Origin: Microbacterium lacus
GTDB lineage: Bacteria; Actinomycetota; Actinomycetes; Actinomycetales; Microbacteriaceae
Reading direction: 5' to 3'
Assembly: GCF_039531105.1 (NCBI RefSeq)
Contig: NZ_BAAAPK010000001.1
Coordinates: forward strand, 2,480,001-2,544,000
DNA: 64,000 nt
This document shows, piece after piece, positions 24,072-32,516 of this stretch; within the stretch, counting starts at the first letter, position 1, and every line of letters begins with the position of its first letter. Below the pieces are notes generated by a model. That model worked only from the letters and a program-made list of their open reading frames with translations, did no database searches and had not been told where the DNA came from. The position numbers were made by a program, and so were the translations under genes.

Positions 24072-26000
24072 TCAGGGGTGCACGACAGCGCCCCGGAGCG
24101 CCTGCTGCAGGTCGTCTAGGACCGTCGGGTCCTCGATCGTGGCGGGGATCTTGTACGGCTCGTCGTCGACGATCTGCCGCATGGTCTTGCGGAGGATCTT
24201 GCCCGAGCGGGTCTTGGGCAGCCGGTCGAGGACCGTGACGTCGCGGAAGGCGGCGACCGGACCGACGTGCTCGCGCACGAGGGCGACGAGTTCGCGCTCG
24301 AGGACGTCGTGCGCGATCGGGTGATGGGCCTTCAGCGTCACGAAACCGGCGGCGCGCTGACCCTTGAGCTCGTCGCGCACGCCGATCACGGCGCATTCGG
24401 CGACGGCGGGGTGCATCGTGAGGACCTCCTCGAGCGATCCGGTCGACAGCCTGTGCCCCGCGACGTTGATGACGTCATCGGTGCGGCCCATCACGAACAC
24501 GTAGCCGTCCGCATCGATGTGCCCGGCATCCCCTGTCGCGTAGAACCCGGGGAACGCCGAGAGGTACGCCTCGCGGAAGCGGCCGGGACTCCCCCAGACG
24601 CCACGGAGCGTGCCCGGCGGCAGCGGCAGCCGGAGGGCGATGTTGCCCTCCGGGCTCGACCCGTCCGGTTCCGTGCCGGTGCGGTCCCGACCCTTTCCGT
24701 CGAGGATGCGGACGTCGTAGCCGGGCATCGGGACCGCGGTCGACCCCGCTTTGCCGGGCAATCTCTCGACACCGACGGGGTTCGCGCAGATCGGCCAGCC
24801 GGTCTCGGTCTGCCACCAGTGGTCCACGACCGGAACACCGAGCCCGTCGTTCGCCCAGTGCCAGGTCTCGGGGTCCAGGCGCTCGCCGGCGAGGAACAGG
24901 GTCTGCAGCGTGTCCAGCGCCCCGGCGGGGAGCTCCTCGAGATCGGGGTCGACGCGGCGGATCGCACGGAGGGCCGTCGGGGCGGTGAACATCGTCTTCA
25001 CGCCGTACTCGGCCACGACGCGCCAGAACTCCCCGGCATCCGGCGTGCCGACCGGCTTGCCTTCGAAGAGCACCGTCGTCGCCCCGGCGAGCAGCGGTCC
25101 GTAGACGATGAACGAGTGCCCGACCACCCATCCCACATCGGATGCCGTGAACATCGTGTCGCCGGGGCCGATGTCGTAGATGTGGCGCATCGTCCAGGCG
25201 AGCGCGACCGCATAGCCGCCGGTGTCGCGCACGATGCCCTTCGGGGCGCCGGTCGTGCCGGAGGTGTGCAGGATGTACAGCGGATCGGACGACACGACGG
25301 GCACGGGCTCCGCCGGCTCCGCCCCCTCGGTCACGTCGTCCCAGTCGACGAACCGCACGTCCGCCACCGCGTCCGCCAGGTCCGCCGCCGATCCGGGCAC
25401 CGCGGCGCGGTCGCGGACGACGACCGTCGAGACGATGCCGGGGGCGGCCTCCAGGGCCTTCCGCACGATCGGCAGATACTCCACGATCCGGCCCGGTTCG
25501 AGGCCGCCTGAGGCCGTGATCAGGACGGACGGGCGGGCGTCGGCGATCCGCATCGCGAGCTCGGTCGCGGCGAATCCGCCGAATACGACGGCGTGGATCG
25601 CGCCCAGACGGGCACACGCGAGCATCGCGATGACCGCTTCGGGCGTCATCGGCAGATACAGCAGCACGCGGTCGCCGCGTGTGACGCCGAGGTCGCGGAG
25701 GGCGCCGGCGAAGACGGCGACGCGATCCCGCAGCTCGGAGTACGTGTAGGCCTTGCGCGTCCCGGTCATCGCGGAGTGGTACCGCAGCGCGACGGACTCG
25801 CCGCGTCCGGCATCCACGTGGCGATCGAGGCAGTTCGCACTCATGTTGAGAGCGGCGTCGGGGAACCAGGTCCAGGACTCCTCGCCCTGCTCGATCACAC
25901 GGGCGGGCTCGACACTCCACTGCACGGCGGATGCCGCCTCCCGCCAGAATCCGGCGGGGTCATCCAGGCTGCGACGCCACTGCGAGGCGTATCCGAGCAT
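24072..26000 (-). CDS. prpE: Propionyl-CoA/acetyl-CoA synthetase-like AMP-binding protein
   Basis: 642-residue ANL enzyme converting a short-chain acid, ATP and CoA to acyl-CoA. Motifs: LHTSGTTGAPKGI, WWQTETGWPI, YATGDAGHIDADGYVFVMGRTDDVINVAGHRLSTGSLEE, and LPKTRSGKILRKTMR with the catalytic (acetylation-controlled) lysine. The tail DEPYKIPATIEDPTVLD is typical of PrpE. Propionate is the likely substrate, but acetate cannot be excluded. It lies 76 bp upstream of DUF485-actP on the same strand and is divergent from a RamA-like regulator gene. Confidence 0.9.
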   Translation of the reverse strand: MLGYASQWRRSLDDPAGFWREAASAVQWSVEPARVIEQGEESWTWFPDAALNMSANCLDRHVDAGRGESVALRYHSAMTGTRKAYTYSELRDRVAVFAGALRDLGVTRGDRVLLYLPMTPEAVIAMLACARLGAIHAVVFGGFAATELAMRIADARPSVLITASGGLEPGRIVEYLPIVRKALEAAPGIVSTVVVRDRAAVPGSAADLADAVADVRFVDWDDVTEGAEPAEPVPVVSSDPLYILHTSGTTGAPKGIVRDTGGYAVALAWTMRHIYDIGPGDTMFTASDVGWVVGHSFIVYGPLLAGATTVLFEGKPVGTPDAGEFWRVVAEYGVKTMFTAPTALRAIRRVDPDLEELPAGALDTLQTLFLAGERLDPETWHWANDGLGVPVVDHWWQTETGWPICANPVGVERLPGKAGSTAVPMPGYDVRILDGKGRDRTGTEPDGSSPEGNIALRLPLPPGTLRGVWGSPGRFREAYLSAFPGFYATGDAGHIDADGYVFVMGRTDDVINVAGHRLSTGSLEEVLTMHPAVAECAVIGVRDELKGQRAAGFVTLKAHHPIAHDVLERELVALVREHVGPVAAFRDVTVLDRLPKTRSGKILRKTMRQIVDDEPYKIPATIEDPTVLDDLQQALRGAVVHP

Positions 26001-26116
26001 GAGGGTTTCTCCTTCGAAACGACGCTCCTTCGGCCATCGGGCCGACTTCGCCCCGGTGGTAGGGTCGACGCTACGAAAGCGGCGAGGACGCCGTCACCCC
26101 CGGAAGTAGGTAGTGC
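26001..26116. promoter_or_regulatory. Divergent regulatory region prpE / RamA-like gene
   Basis: 116 bp between the divergent starts. It contains runs of G and C (GGTGGTAGGGT, CACCCCCGG, CGCCCCGG), the kind of short G/C stretches described for RamA binding in Corynebacterium. This resemblance is weak in a GC-rich genome. No clear sigma-factor boxes were identified. Confidence 0.4.
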
Positions 26117-26971
26117 GTGGCAGCGCGGACCGGCCCCGACAGCGACGCCCAGCTCGTCGCGCGTGCGGTCGCGGACCTCGCCCGCCAGACGCAGTTCCCG
26201 TTCGCGTTCGGCGGTCTGGAGCGCGACGGCGCGGTCGAGGTGACCGCGACGGTCGGCACGCGGACCCGTCACCTGCAGGGCCTCGTGGTGCGTGCCGAAC
26301 GCGGCCTCGGCGGGCGTGCGCTCGTGGAGAAACGGCCCCGGCTGGCGCTGGACTACCGCACGTCGCGCAACATCACGCACGACTACGACCGCGCGGTGCT
26401 GGGCGAGGGGGTCGCGACGCTCTTCGCGATCCCCGTCGTCGTGACCGGCGACGCGCGGGGTGTCCTGTACTGCGGGACGTGGGCGCAGTCCGCGGTGAAC
26501 GACGTGATGGCCCGCCCCGCATTCGGCATCGCCGAGGCGCTGGCGAACGAACTGCGGGTGCGCGACGAGGTGGAGCGCCGCCTCGCGTTCGCGCCGGCGC
26601 CGGCGCCTGCTCCGGGCCTGGATGCCGCCGCCCGCGAAGAGCTGCGCGAAAGCTACGCCGAGCTGCGCAGCATCGCCGCGGCGGTCGCCGATCCGGACGT
26701 CCGTCAGCGCCTCGCCGCGCTCGAGCAGCGGCTCGCGGCGCTCTCGAGCGACGGGATCACCGGTCCCGCGCCGAGCGTCGCGCTGTCTCCGCGCGAGACC
26801 GACGTCCTCGCGCGCGTCGCGCTCGGCGCCACGAACGCCGAGATCGCCTCCGCGCTCGCGCTGAAGGAAGGGACCGTGAAGTCCTACCTGCAGTCGGCGA
26901 TGGGAAAGCTCGAGGCCTCGACGCGGCATGCCGCGGTCATGAAGGCCCGGCGGGCGGGGATCCTCCCCTGA
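26117..26971 (+). CDS. GAF domain, LuxR-type HTH regulator (RamA-like)
   Basis: 284 residues. Residues about 15-155 form a GAF-like sensor domain (GLGGRALVEKRPRLALDYRTS). A helical linker follows, and residues about 222-284 are a LuxR-type helix-turn-helix: LSPRETDVLARVALGATNAEIASALALKEGTVKSYLQ. Domain order and length match RamA, the activator of acetate metabolism in Corynebacterium (282 residues). Its divergent position next to prpE-DUF485-actP supports control of short-chain-acid uptake and activation. Start is GTG at 26117; other in-frame starts would cut the GAF domain. Assignment as a RamA orthologue is an inference. Confidence 0.85.
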   Translation: MAARTGPDSDAQLVARAVADLARQTQFPFAFGGLERDGAVEVTATVGTRTRHLQGLVVRAERGLGGRALVEKRPRLALDYRTSRNITHDYDRAVLGEGVATLFAIPVVVTGDARGVLYCGTWAQSAVNDVMARPAFGIAEALANELRVRDEVERRLAFAPAPAPAPGLDAAAREELRESYAELRSIAAAVADPDVRQRLAALEQRLAALSSDGITGPAPSVALSPRETDVLARVALGATNAEIASALALKEGTVKSYLQSAMGKLEASTRHAAVMKARRAGILP

Positions 26972-26999
26972 GGCCGGTTCAGCGCGTATCCTGCCCCTC

Positions 27000-27347
27000 A
27001 TGGCCCGAAGAATTGTGCACCAGCTCGTCGACGACCTCGACGGCTCCCTCCTCGAGATCGGTGAAGGCGAGACAGTGCTGTTCTCGCTCGACGGCACCGC
27101 ATACGAGATCGACCTGACCGACGAGAACGCCGCGGCGCTGCGCGCCGCTCTCGCCCCGTACGTCGCCGCCGGACGCTCGATCTCCTCCGCCCGCGGTGCG
27201 AGCGCGGCATCCTCCCGCCCGCGTCGCCGCTCCGGGCAACAGGATTACAGCGCGATCCGGGTGTGGGCGAAGGACAACGGATACCAGGTCTCGGAGCGGG
27301 GCCGGGTTCCGGCATCCGTCATCGAGGCGTACGAAGCCGCGCACTGA
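27000..27347 (+). CDS. lsr2: Lsr2-type nucleoid-associated protein
   Basis: 115-residue H-NS-like DNA-bridging protein that silences AT-rich DNA in actinobacteria. The N-terminal dimerisation domain reads ARRIVHQLVDDLDGSLLEIGEGETVLFSLDGTAYEIDLT. A basic linker (SRPRRRSGQ) leads to the DNA-binding domain IRVWAKDNGYQVSERGRVPASVIEAYEAA, in which the family's AT-hook-like RGR is present. Typical length. It is followed after 50 bp by psuG on the same strand. Confidence 0.96.
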   Translation: MARRIVHQLVDDLDGSLLEIGEGETVLFSLDGTAYEIDLTDENAAALRAALAPYVAAGRSISSARGASAASSRPRRRSGQQDYSAIRVWAKDNGYQVSERGRVPASVIEAYEAAH

Positions 27348-27397
27348 GAGCACGCGACGCGGCGCGTCGGGCCGACGCCCGGTGCGAGGATGAACGC

Positions 27398-28306
27398 ATG
27401 TCCGCTCTCGTCGTCTCCGAAGAGGTCTCCGCCGCGCTCGAGCGCGGTGCCCCCGTCGTCGCGCTCGAATCCACGATCATCTCGCACGGTCTGCCGCGCC
27501 CGCGCAACCTCGCCGCCGCCGAGGAGTTCGAGACGATCCTGCGGGAGCGGGGCGTCACACCCGCGACGATCGCCGTGCTCGACGGCGTCGCGCACGTCGG
27601 GCTGCACGCGAGGGGCCTGCGGCGCATCGCCGAGGAGGATCTCGCGAAGGCGAGCGTGCGCGACCTGCCGATCATCCAGGCGCGCGGCGGCAGCGCGGCG
27701 ACGACGGTCGCCGCGACGTCGCATCTGGCCGCGCTCGCCGGCATCCGCGTGTTCGCGACCGGCGGCCTCGGCGGCGTCCATCGCGGGGCGACCGACACGT
27801 TCGACGAGTCCGCGGACCTGGGCACGCTCGCGCAGACCCCGATCACGGTCGTGAGCGCGGGGGTGAAGTCCGTCCTGGACATCGCGGCGACGCTCGAACG
27901 CCTCGAGAGTCTGAGCGTCCCGGTGATCGGGTACGGCACCGACGTCTTCCCGAGTTTCTGGCTGCGTGAAAGCGCCTACACGCTGGACTGGCGCGTGGAT
28001 GACGCCGCCGAGGTCGCCGCGATCATGCGGGCGCAGGACGCCCTCGGCAACCGGCAGGGCATCGTCGTGGCGAACCCCGTCCCGGCCGATCAGGCGTGGG
28101 ATCCGGACGAGCACGACCGGGTGCTCGCGCAGGCGCTCGCCGAAGCGGATGCCGCACACATCACGGGCAAGGCGGTCACCCCGTTCCTGCTGCTGCGCAT
28201 CGTCGAGCTCTCCGGGGGCCGGAGCCTCGAGGTCAACCTCGATCTCGCCCGGAACAACGTGCGCGTCGCCGGCGACATCGCCACGGCGTGGGCCGCACGT
28301 GGGTGA
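27398..28306 (+). CDS. psuG: Pseudouridine-5'-phosphate glycosidase
   Basis: 302-residue enzyme cleaving pseudouridine 5'-phosphate to uracil and ribose 5-phosphate. Family motifs: VALESTIISHGLPRPRNLAAAEE, ARGGSAATTVAATSHLAALAGI, FATGGLGGVHRGA and YGTDVFPSFW, then GIVVANPVP. ATG at 27398 with GAGGA upstream gives the canonical N-terminus. The kinase gene that makes its substrate overlaps its end by 8 bp, giving a complete pseudouridine salvage pair. Confidence 0.96.
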   Translation: MSALVVSEEVSAALERGAPVVALESTIISHGLPRPRNLAAAEEFETILRERGVTPATIAVLDGVAHVGLHARGLRRIAEEDLAKASVRDLPIIQARGGSAATTVAATSHLAALAGIRVFATGGLGGVHRGATDTFDESADLGTLAQTPITVVSAGVKSVLDIAATLERLESLSVPVIGYGTDVFPSFWLRESAYTLDWRVDDAAEVAAIMRAQDALGNRQGIVVANPVPADQAWDPDEHDRVLAQALAEADAAHITGKAVTPFLLLRIVELSGGRSLEVNLDLARNNVRVAGDIATAWAARG

Positions 28307-29132
28307 CCGACCGCGTCTGCTCGTCGTCGGGGATGTGATCGACGACACGATCGTGATCCCCTCGGGTCCCATCCGCGCCGACACCGACACCGTCAGCACG
28401 ATCCGGCAGGTGCCGGGCGGATCGGCCGCGAACACGGCGGCCTGGCTGGCGGCGCTCGGTGCGGACGTGTCGTTCGTCGGCGCCGTCCACCGGGCCGATG
28501 TGGACCGTCACCGGGCGGCCCTGCCCGGGGTCGACGCCCGGTTGCAGCCCTCCGACACGCCGACCGGGGCGATCATCGTGCTCGTCCAGGGATCCGAACG
28601 CGCGATGCTCACCGACCGCGGGGCCAATGCCGATCTCGACTTCGACGCGATCCCCGACGGCCTGATCGGCGATCACGTGCACCTGACGGGACACGCCATG
28701 GCGGCATCGGACGGCAGCGCGTTCGCGCGCTTCATCGGCCGCGCGAAGGATGCCGGCGCGACGGTGTCGGTGAGCCCCGGATCGGTCGCCTACATCGACG
28801 CGCTCGGCCCGGACCGATTCGCCGCGGTGATCGCCGGAGCCGACGTGCTCATCGCGAGCGCCGCCGAAGCCGAAGCTCTGGCGTTCGCGCCGCCGTCGGC
28901 GACCCTCGTGCTGACGCAGGGGGCGGACGGAGTGATCGTCGACGGCGCGCATGTCCCCGCGGTCACCGCCCCGGCCGCGGTGGACCCGACCGGCGCGGGC
29001 GACGCGTTCTGCGCGGGGTTCCTCGCGCGGTGGAGCGTGGACCGGGATGCGGTGGCCGCCGCGCGCGAGGGCGCCGCGGTCGCTGCCCGGGCGGTCGGGA
29101 TGATCGGAGCGCGGCCCGCTCAGCCGAAGTAG
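28299..29132 (+). CDS. psuK: PfkB-family kinase, probable pseudouridine kinase
   Basis: 277-residue ribokinase-family kinase. Signatures: GGSAANTAAWLAALGADVSFVGAV near the N-terminus and the second PfkB motif DPTGAGDAFCAGFLARW with the catalytic aspartate near the C-terminus. GTG at 28299 overlaps the psuG stop by 8 bp, and this pairing makes pseudouridine kinase the best substrate assignment (inference from context). The last 13 bp overlap a convergent gene. Confidence 0.88.
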   Translation: MGDRPRLLVVGDVIDDTIVIPSGPIRADTDTVSTIRQVPGGSAANTAAWLAALGADVSFVGAVHRADVDRHRAALPGVDARLQPSDTPTGAIIVLVQGSERAMLTDRGANADLDFDAIPDGLIGDHVHLTGHAMAASDGSAFARFIGRAKDAGATVSVSPGSVAYIDALGPDRFAAVIAGADVLIASAAEAEALAFAPPSATLVLTQGADGVIVDGAHVPAVTAPAAVDPTGAGDAFCAGFLARWSVDRDAVAAAREGAAVAARAVGMIGARPAQPK

Positions 29133-29968
29133 TTGACCTTGAGCTCGTCCAGGGCGATCTGCACACCCTCATCGGGCGCCCACCGGATGACCATCCCCTG
29201 CCCGGGGGACATCGCGAGCGGGCGGTCCTCGGGGGCGATGTCGATGTAGGGCACGGTGACGTCCAGGAGGCCGGAGAGGAACCGGTCCTCGCGCTCGCAG
29301 CGCGAGAAGGTCTTCTCGATGCCTTCCAGCAGGAGGCAGCGCTGATCGGTGTGCGCCGCGCGGCCGAGCCAGACGGTCATGCCGTAGTACGAGCCGAGAG
29401 ACTGCGACCACCGCAGCGCCCCCTCGATCGGGAAGGTCGGCGGAGCGGGCTGCGGCACATAGCGCGAGAGCGAACGGTCGAGCGGGATCTCCAGCAGAGT
29501 GCGCTCGGACGCGTCCTGTGCACGGAGGACGAGCTGCGGGCTCGGCGTCGGCGCGGCCGCCTCCGGGTCCGGGGGCGCCGTGCGGTCGAGCACGAGTCCG
29601 GCGACGATGAGGGCGCCGACGACGAGCACGGTCCCCACCACGATGTGCCGGCGGCGCGGTGGCCGTTCGGGTCCTTCCGTCCACCGATCCGGAGCATCTG
29701 GGCGGGACAGGAGGTCCTGCTCCCCCGGATCGGCGGCGTCCGCCGGATCGGCGGCGTCCGCTGGATCGGCGGCGTCCGGGGCGCGGGCGGCGGTGTCGGG
29801 CGCGGGGGGCGCGGCGGGCGCCGCTGCCAGGGCGGCTTCGCGCGCGCGGCGCACCTGCTCTTCGAGCTGCTCGAGCCGGGCGAGCGCGTCGGGGTCGGCG
29901 TGGATGTCGGCATCCGGAGCGTACGCACGACGACGCAGGGCCTGCAGCTCCGCGGCGTCCTCGTCCAC
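29120..29968 (-). CDS. Hypothetical single-pass membrane protein
   Basis: 282 residues, family not recognised. Residues 1-50 are helical and charged. Then comes an Ala/Pro/Asp linker with tandem ADPADAADPADA units, encoded by near-identical DNA repeats around 29735-29780. A membrane helix follows at about residues 108-128 (IVVGTVLVVGALIVAGLVL), and the C-terminal half (about 150 residues) is predicted to lie outside the cell, with two cysteines (RCLLLEG and SRCERED) that could form a disulfide. It overlaps psuK convergently by 13 bp. Confidence 0.75.
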   Translation of the reverse strand: MDEDAAELQALRRRAYAPDADIHADPDALARLEQLEEQVRRAREAALAAAPAAPPAPDTAARAPDAADPADAADPADAADPGEQDLLSRPDAPDRWTEGPERPPRRRHIVVGTVLVVGALIVAGLVLDRTAPPDPEAAAPTPSPQLVLRAQDASERTLLEIPLDRSLSRYVPQPAPPTFPIEGALRWSQSLGSYYGMTVWLGRAAHTDQRCLLLEGIEKTFSRCEREDRFLSGLLDVTVPYIDIAPEDRPLAMSPGQGMVIRWAPDEGVQIALDELKVNYFG

Positions 29969-30018
29969 ACCCTCACGCTAGCCCGGTCACGCCCCCGCGC
30001 GGGCCGTCTCCCGCTGTT

Positions 30019-30093
30019 GCCGTGAAACGACATCTGCGCGTCGAGAGGGTGGGTGAACCCCATGGTCTCGCCGCGCAGTTGTCGTCTCAGCGG
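30019..30093. repeat. Inverted-repeat element between two minus-strand genes (variant core)
   Basis: GAAACGACATCTGCGCG (30024-30040) pairs with CGCGCAGTTGTCGTCTC (30072-30088) at 15 of 17 positions; pairing extends a few bases outward with one bulge. The loop carries GGTGAACCCCATGGTCTCGCC, loosely like the loop of the element at 21237 (GGTTCCCACGGCGTGTCGCC). The right arm overlaps the stop codon of the flavodoxin gene. Confidence 0.55.
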
Positions 30094-30593
30094 CTCGGGA
30101 GAGCAGCGACGAGCGAACGCGCCCACTCGACGGCGCGGCCGAGCTCGCCGTCGATGAGCGGCCCCTCGTATCCGTGCACCCGGAACGTCTTGGCCTTGAT
30201 GCCCACGTCGAAGCCGAGCGTGCGCAGTTCGTGCCGCGCGGCTTTCGCGGCCGACCCCGGCAGGCGCGGCGCGTCCACCCGCGTGTCGAACGTCGCGGCC
30301 ACCACTGGCCGATCCAGGTGCGGCAGCGCGGCGATCCACTCGCGGATGCCACGCTCCGGCGCCCGCGGAGCCCCGTGCTGCGCGACCGCGGCCTCCCGCG
30401 TGGAGGGCCTCGTCATCGAGAAGCCGTGCGTGGGACCTCCGACGACCACGAGGTCGGCATCCGCCACATCGGAGGGTGCGGACTCCGCCTCCACCACTTG
30501 CACCGACATCGTCCGGCCGAGCTCATCGGCCACCGTCTTCGCGATCCGCTCCGTGTTGCCCCACTGCGATTCGTACACCACCAGCACTCTCAT
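30087..30593 (-). CDS. Flavodoxin-like protein
   Basis: 168-residue FMN-binding flavodoxin-fold protein. The phosphate-binding loop VVYESQWGNTERIA, the second loop VVGGPTHGFSMTRPST and RPVVAATFDTRV are consistent with the long-studied actinobacterial flavodoxin group. ATG at 30593 was chosen because GGAGGAGAAG lies just upstream; the in-frame ATG at 30620 is poorer. Electron donor and acceptor are not predictable. It is a single gene. Confidence 0.88.
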   Translation of the reverse strand: MRVLVVYESQWGNTERIAKTVADELGRTMSVQVVEAESAPSDVADADLVVVGGPTHGFSMTRPSTREAAVAQHGAPRAPERGIREWIAALPHLDRPVVAATFDTRVDAPRLPGSAAKAARHELRTLGFDVGIKAKTFRVHGYEGPLIDGELGRAVEWARSLVAALPSR

Positions 30594-30675
30594 CGTCTTC
30601 TCCTCCGGAACCCATGCCACACCCGCCGCCGCCCGGCGGCCAGAGCCGAAGGTCCTGCACCGCTAACCTCGAGCC

Positions 30676-30987
30676 ATGGAGGACTGGGAAGAGGACGCGG
30701 CGGAAGCCCTCGAACGCCTGACGCATTCGCCGATGGCGGACGCGGTGCCCGGCACGATCCGCATCGTCTCGCTCTCGCAGCCGACCGGGCGCATGCGCTA
30801 CCAGACGTGCGAGATGGACCTGATCCTGCAGGCACCGGGGATCGACGCCGAGCCGCTGCGGACCGAGGTCGTGCTGGATCGGCGGTACTGGCCGGACGCC
30901 GGCATGGTGCTGCGCGCGCGGATCTCGCAGCGGCAGCCGCGCATGATCGACGTGAACTGGGACGCTCTCGCGCGCGAGAAGCGCTAG
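30676..30987 (+). CDS. Hypothetical protein
   Basis: 103 residues, family not recognised. It has an acidic N-terminus (EDWEEDAAEALERL) and a beta-rich middle (GTIRIVSLSQ, YQTCEMDLILQAPG, LRTEVVLDRRYWPDAGMVLRARI) that might be a small OB- or barrel-like fold. The 3' end overlaps the convergent MarR gene by 4 bp. Codon use and third-position GC match its neighbours, supporting a real gene. Confidence 0.75.
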   Translation: MEDWEEDAAEALERLTHSPMADAVPGTIRIVSLSQPTGRMRYQTCEMDLILQAPGIDAEPLRTEVVLDRRYWPDAGMVLRARISQRQPRMIDVNWDALAREKR

Positions 30988-31472
30988 CCCATCAGCGGGC
31001 GGAGCATCCGGGCGAGGGCGTCGATCTCGTCGTCCTTCAGCACGGCGAGCGCGCGGGCTTCACGGCGGATCAGCTCGGTCATCGCGGCATCCACCCGGAC
31101 GATGCCCTCCTCCGTGATCCGCACGAGCACGCCGCGGCCGTCACGCGGGTTCGCCTGTCGCTCGACGTAACCGCGGTCGACCAGGTGCGTCAGGCGGTTC
31201 GTCATCGCCGCACTGCCGATCATCGTGCGCTGGATCAGCTGCGCGGGGCTCAACTCGTGCGGCTCGTCGGCCCGGCGGAGCGCCGCCAGCACGTCGAACT
31301 CCCACGACGCCAGGCCCGCGGTCGCGAACGCGCCCGCGCGGATGCGCCCGAGCCGGATCGAGACGCGCCGCAGTCGCGACATCACCTCGAGGGGGGTCAC
31401 ATCGACGTCGGGGAGCCGCCGCGCCCACGCATCGATGAGCACATCCACCTCGTCCGGGCCCTGTTCCTCCAC
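30984..31472 (-). CDS. MarR-family transcriptional regulator
   Basis: 162-residue winged-helix repressor. The DNA-binding region is seen at LSPAQLIQRTMIGSAAMTNRLTHLVDRGYVERQANPRDGRGVLVRITEEG, with the recognition helix around SAAMTNRL and the wing DGRGVLVRIT. N- and C-terminal helices would form the dimer. There is no clear target gene next to it; the adjacent flavodoxin and RNA-ligase-like genes are possible targets. Ligand unknown. Confidence 0.9.
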   Translation of the reverse strand: MEEQGPDEVDVLIDAWARRLPDVDVTPLEVMSRLRRVSIRLGRIRAGAFATAGLASWEFDVLAALRRADEPHELSPAQLIQRTMIGSAAMTNRLTHLVDRGYVERQANPRDGRGVLVRITEEGIVRVDAAMTELIRREARALAVLKDDEIDALARMLRPLMG

Positions 31473-31535
31473 ACCACGACGCTATCGACACCTGCGCGAA
31501 CCGGGGTCGCGGCGACGCGGTCCGTCGCGAATCGC

Positions 31536-32048
31536 TCAGCGCAGCACGGTGATCGTGGCGGATGCCGCATCCCACCGCCGCAGCGTGGTGCCGGTCCCGG
31601 CGATCGGCGGCCCGATCAGCGCGAGGGCGTCCGGGAGGGCGTCCAGTCGGAGCCGGCGCGCCAGACTCACGTGCGGTGTCCAGTCCGCCGCCGCGGTGTG
31701 CGGCAGGTCCTCTCCGGATCCCGCGGCGGTGTGCACCGCCGTGTGCAGGGCGCGGAGTTCGTCGCTCGGCTCGACGCGCCAGGCCAGCACGCCGCGGTCG
31801 CCGTGGGCGAAGACGACGGGTTCGGCGAGCGTGACCGAGACCGGGAGCGTCGCCGCCGCGAGCGCGAAGGCGGCGCGGGGGACGTCGAGGGTCGGCCGGG
31901 CGAGCAGCGTGAGGTGCGGGCGATTGCTCGGGGACGTGTGCGCTCCGAGGCTCGACATGCCGGCATCCGCGAGCGCCCGCCAATCGGCCTGGACGCGCGC
32001 GTCGGTCGCGTCATCGAGCACGAGCTCGATGCTCACCACGTCGGCCAT
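31536..32048 (-). CDS. 2H phosphoesterase (2'-5' RNA ligase family)
   Basis: 170-residue protein of the LigT/2H phosphoesterase superfamily. The two catalytic H-x-T/S motifs are HLTLL (about residue 45) and HVSLA (about residue 126), at the normal spacing, so the active site looks complete. Members hydrolyse or form 2'-5' or cyclic phosphodiester bonds in RNA or small nucleotides; the cellular substrate of most is unknown. It is a single gene, 63 bp from the MarR gene. Confidence 0.88.
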   Translation of the reverse strand: MADVVSIELVLDDATDARVQADWRALADAGMSSLGAHTSPSNRPHLTLLARPTLDVPRAAFALAAATLPVSVTLAEPVVFAHGDRGVLAWRVEPSDELRALHTAVHTAAGSGEDLPHTAAADWTPHVSLARRLRLDALPDALALIGPPIAGTGTTLRRWDAASATITVLR

Positions 32049-32131
32049 GCCGCTCCTCCCGAGCCCTCCCGATGTCGGAGGCGCGGGAGTAGCCTGGCAC
32101 CCTCGGCCGGAGAAAGGGAATCCCGACCGAG

Positions 32132-32497
32132 ATGGCCGACTGGCACCCGATCCTCGCCGCGGTGGAGGGCCCCACCGGAACGTGGCGGCTCGTCGACCCG
32201 CAGGGTCGGGAGTACGGGCGGGTCGAGTTGCGCCGCGTGCGGACGCGGCGAGCGGATGCCGCTCCCCCGGCGTCCGATGCGGTCATCCCGCAGCCGGAGG
32301 ACGTGGCGCGCTACCGCGCGGTGTGGGGCGACGAGCTCCTCGGCTGGGCGACGACGCTGCGTCACGCGTGCGAGAGGGTGCACGGTGCATACGTGCGCGC
32401 GCACGGTCCGGTCCCCTTCGCGGGGTACCCCGATCTGCGCCCGCGGGGTGCCGAGGTCGACGAGTTCGCGGCGCGCCGCCACCGCGGATCCCGGTGA
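32132..32497 (+). CDS. Hypothetical protein
   Basis: 121 residues, family not recognised. The N-terminus is beta-like (WHPILAAVEGPTGTWRLVDPQGREYGRVELRRVR), then comes a helical region (VARYRAVWGDELLGWATTLRHACERVHGAYVRAHGP) and a conserved-looking GYPDLRPRGAEVDEFAARRH end. It seems to be a small cytoplasmic protein of a type frequent in Microbacteriaceae. Convergent with the next gene, with 19 bp between the stop codons. Confidence 0.7.
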   Translation: MADWHPILAAVEGPTGTWRLVDPQGREYGRVELRRVRTRRADAAPPASDAVIPQPEDVARYRAVWGDELLGWATTLRHACERVHGAYVRAHGPVPFAGYPDLRPRGAEVDEFAARRHRGSR

Positions 32498-32516
32498 CCG
32501 TCATCCGCACTGAGCC

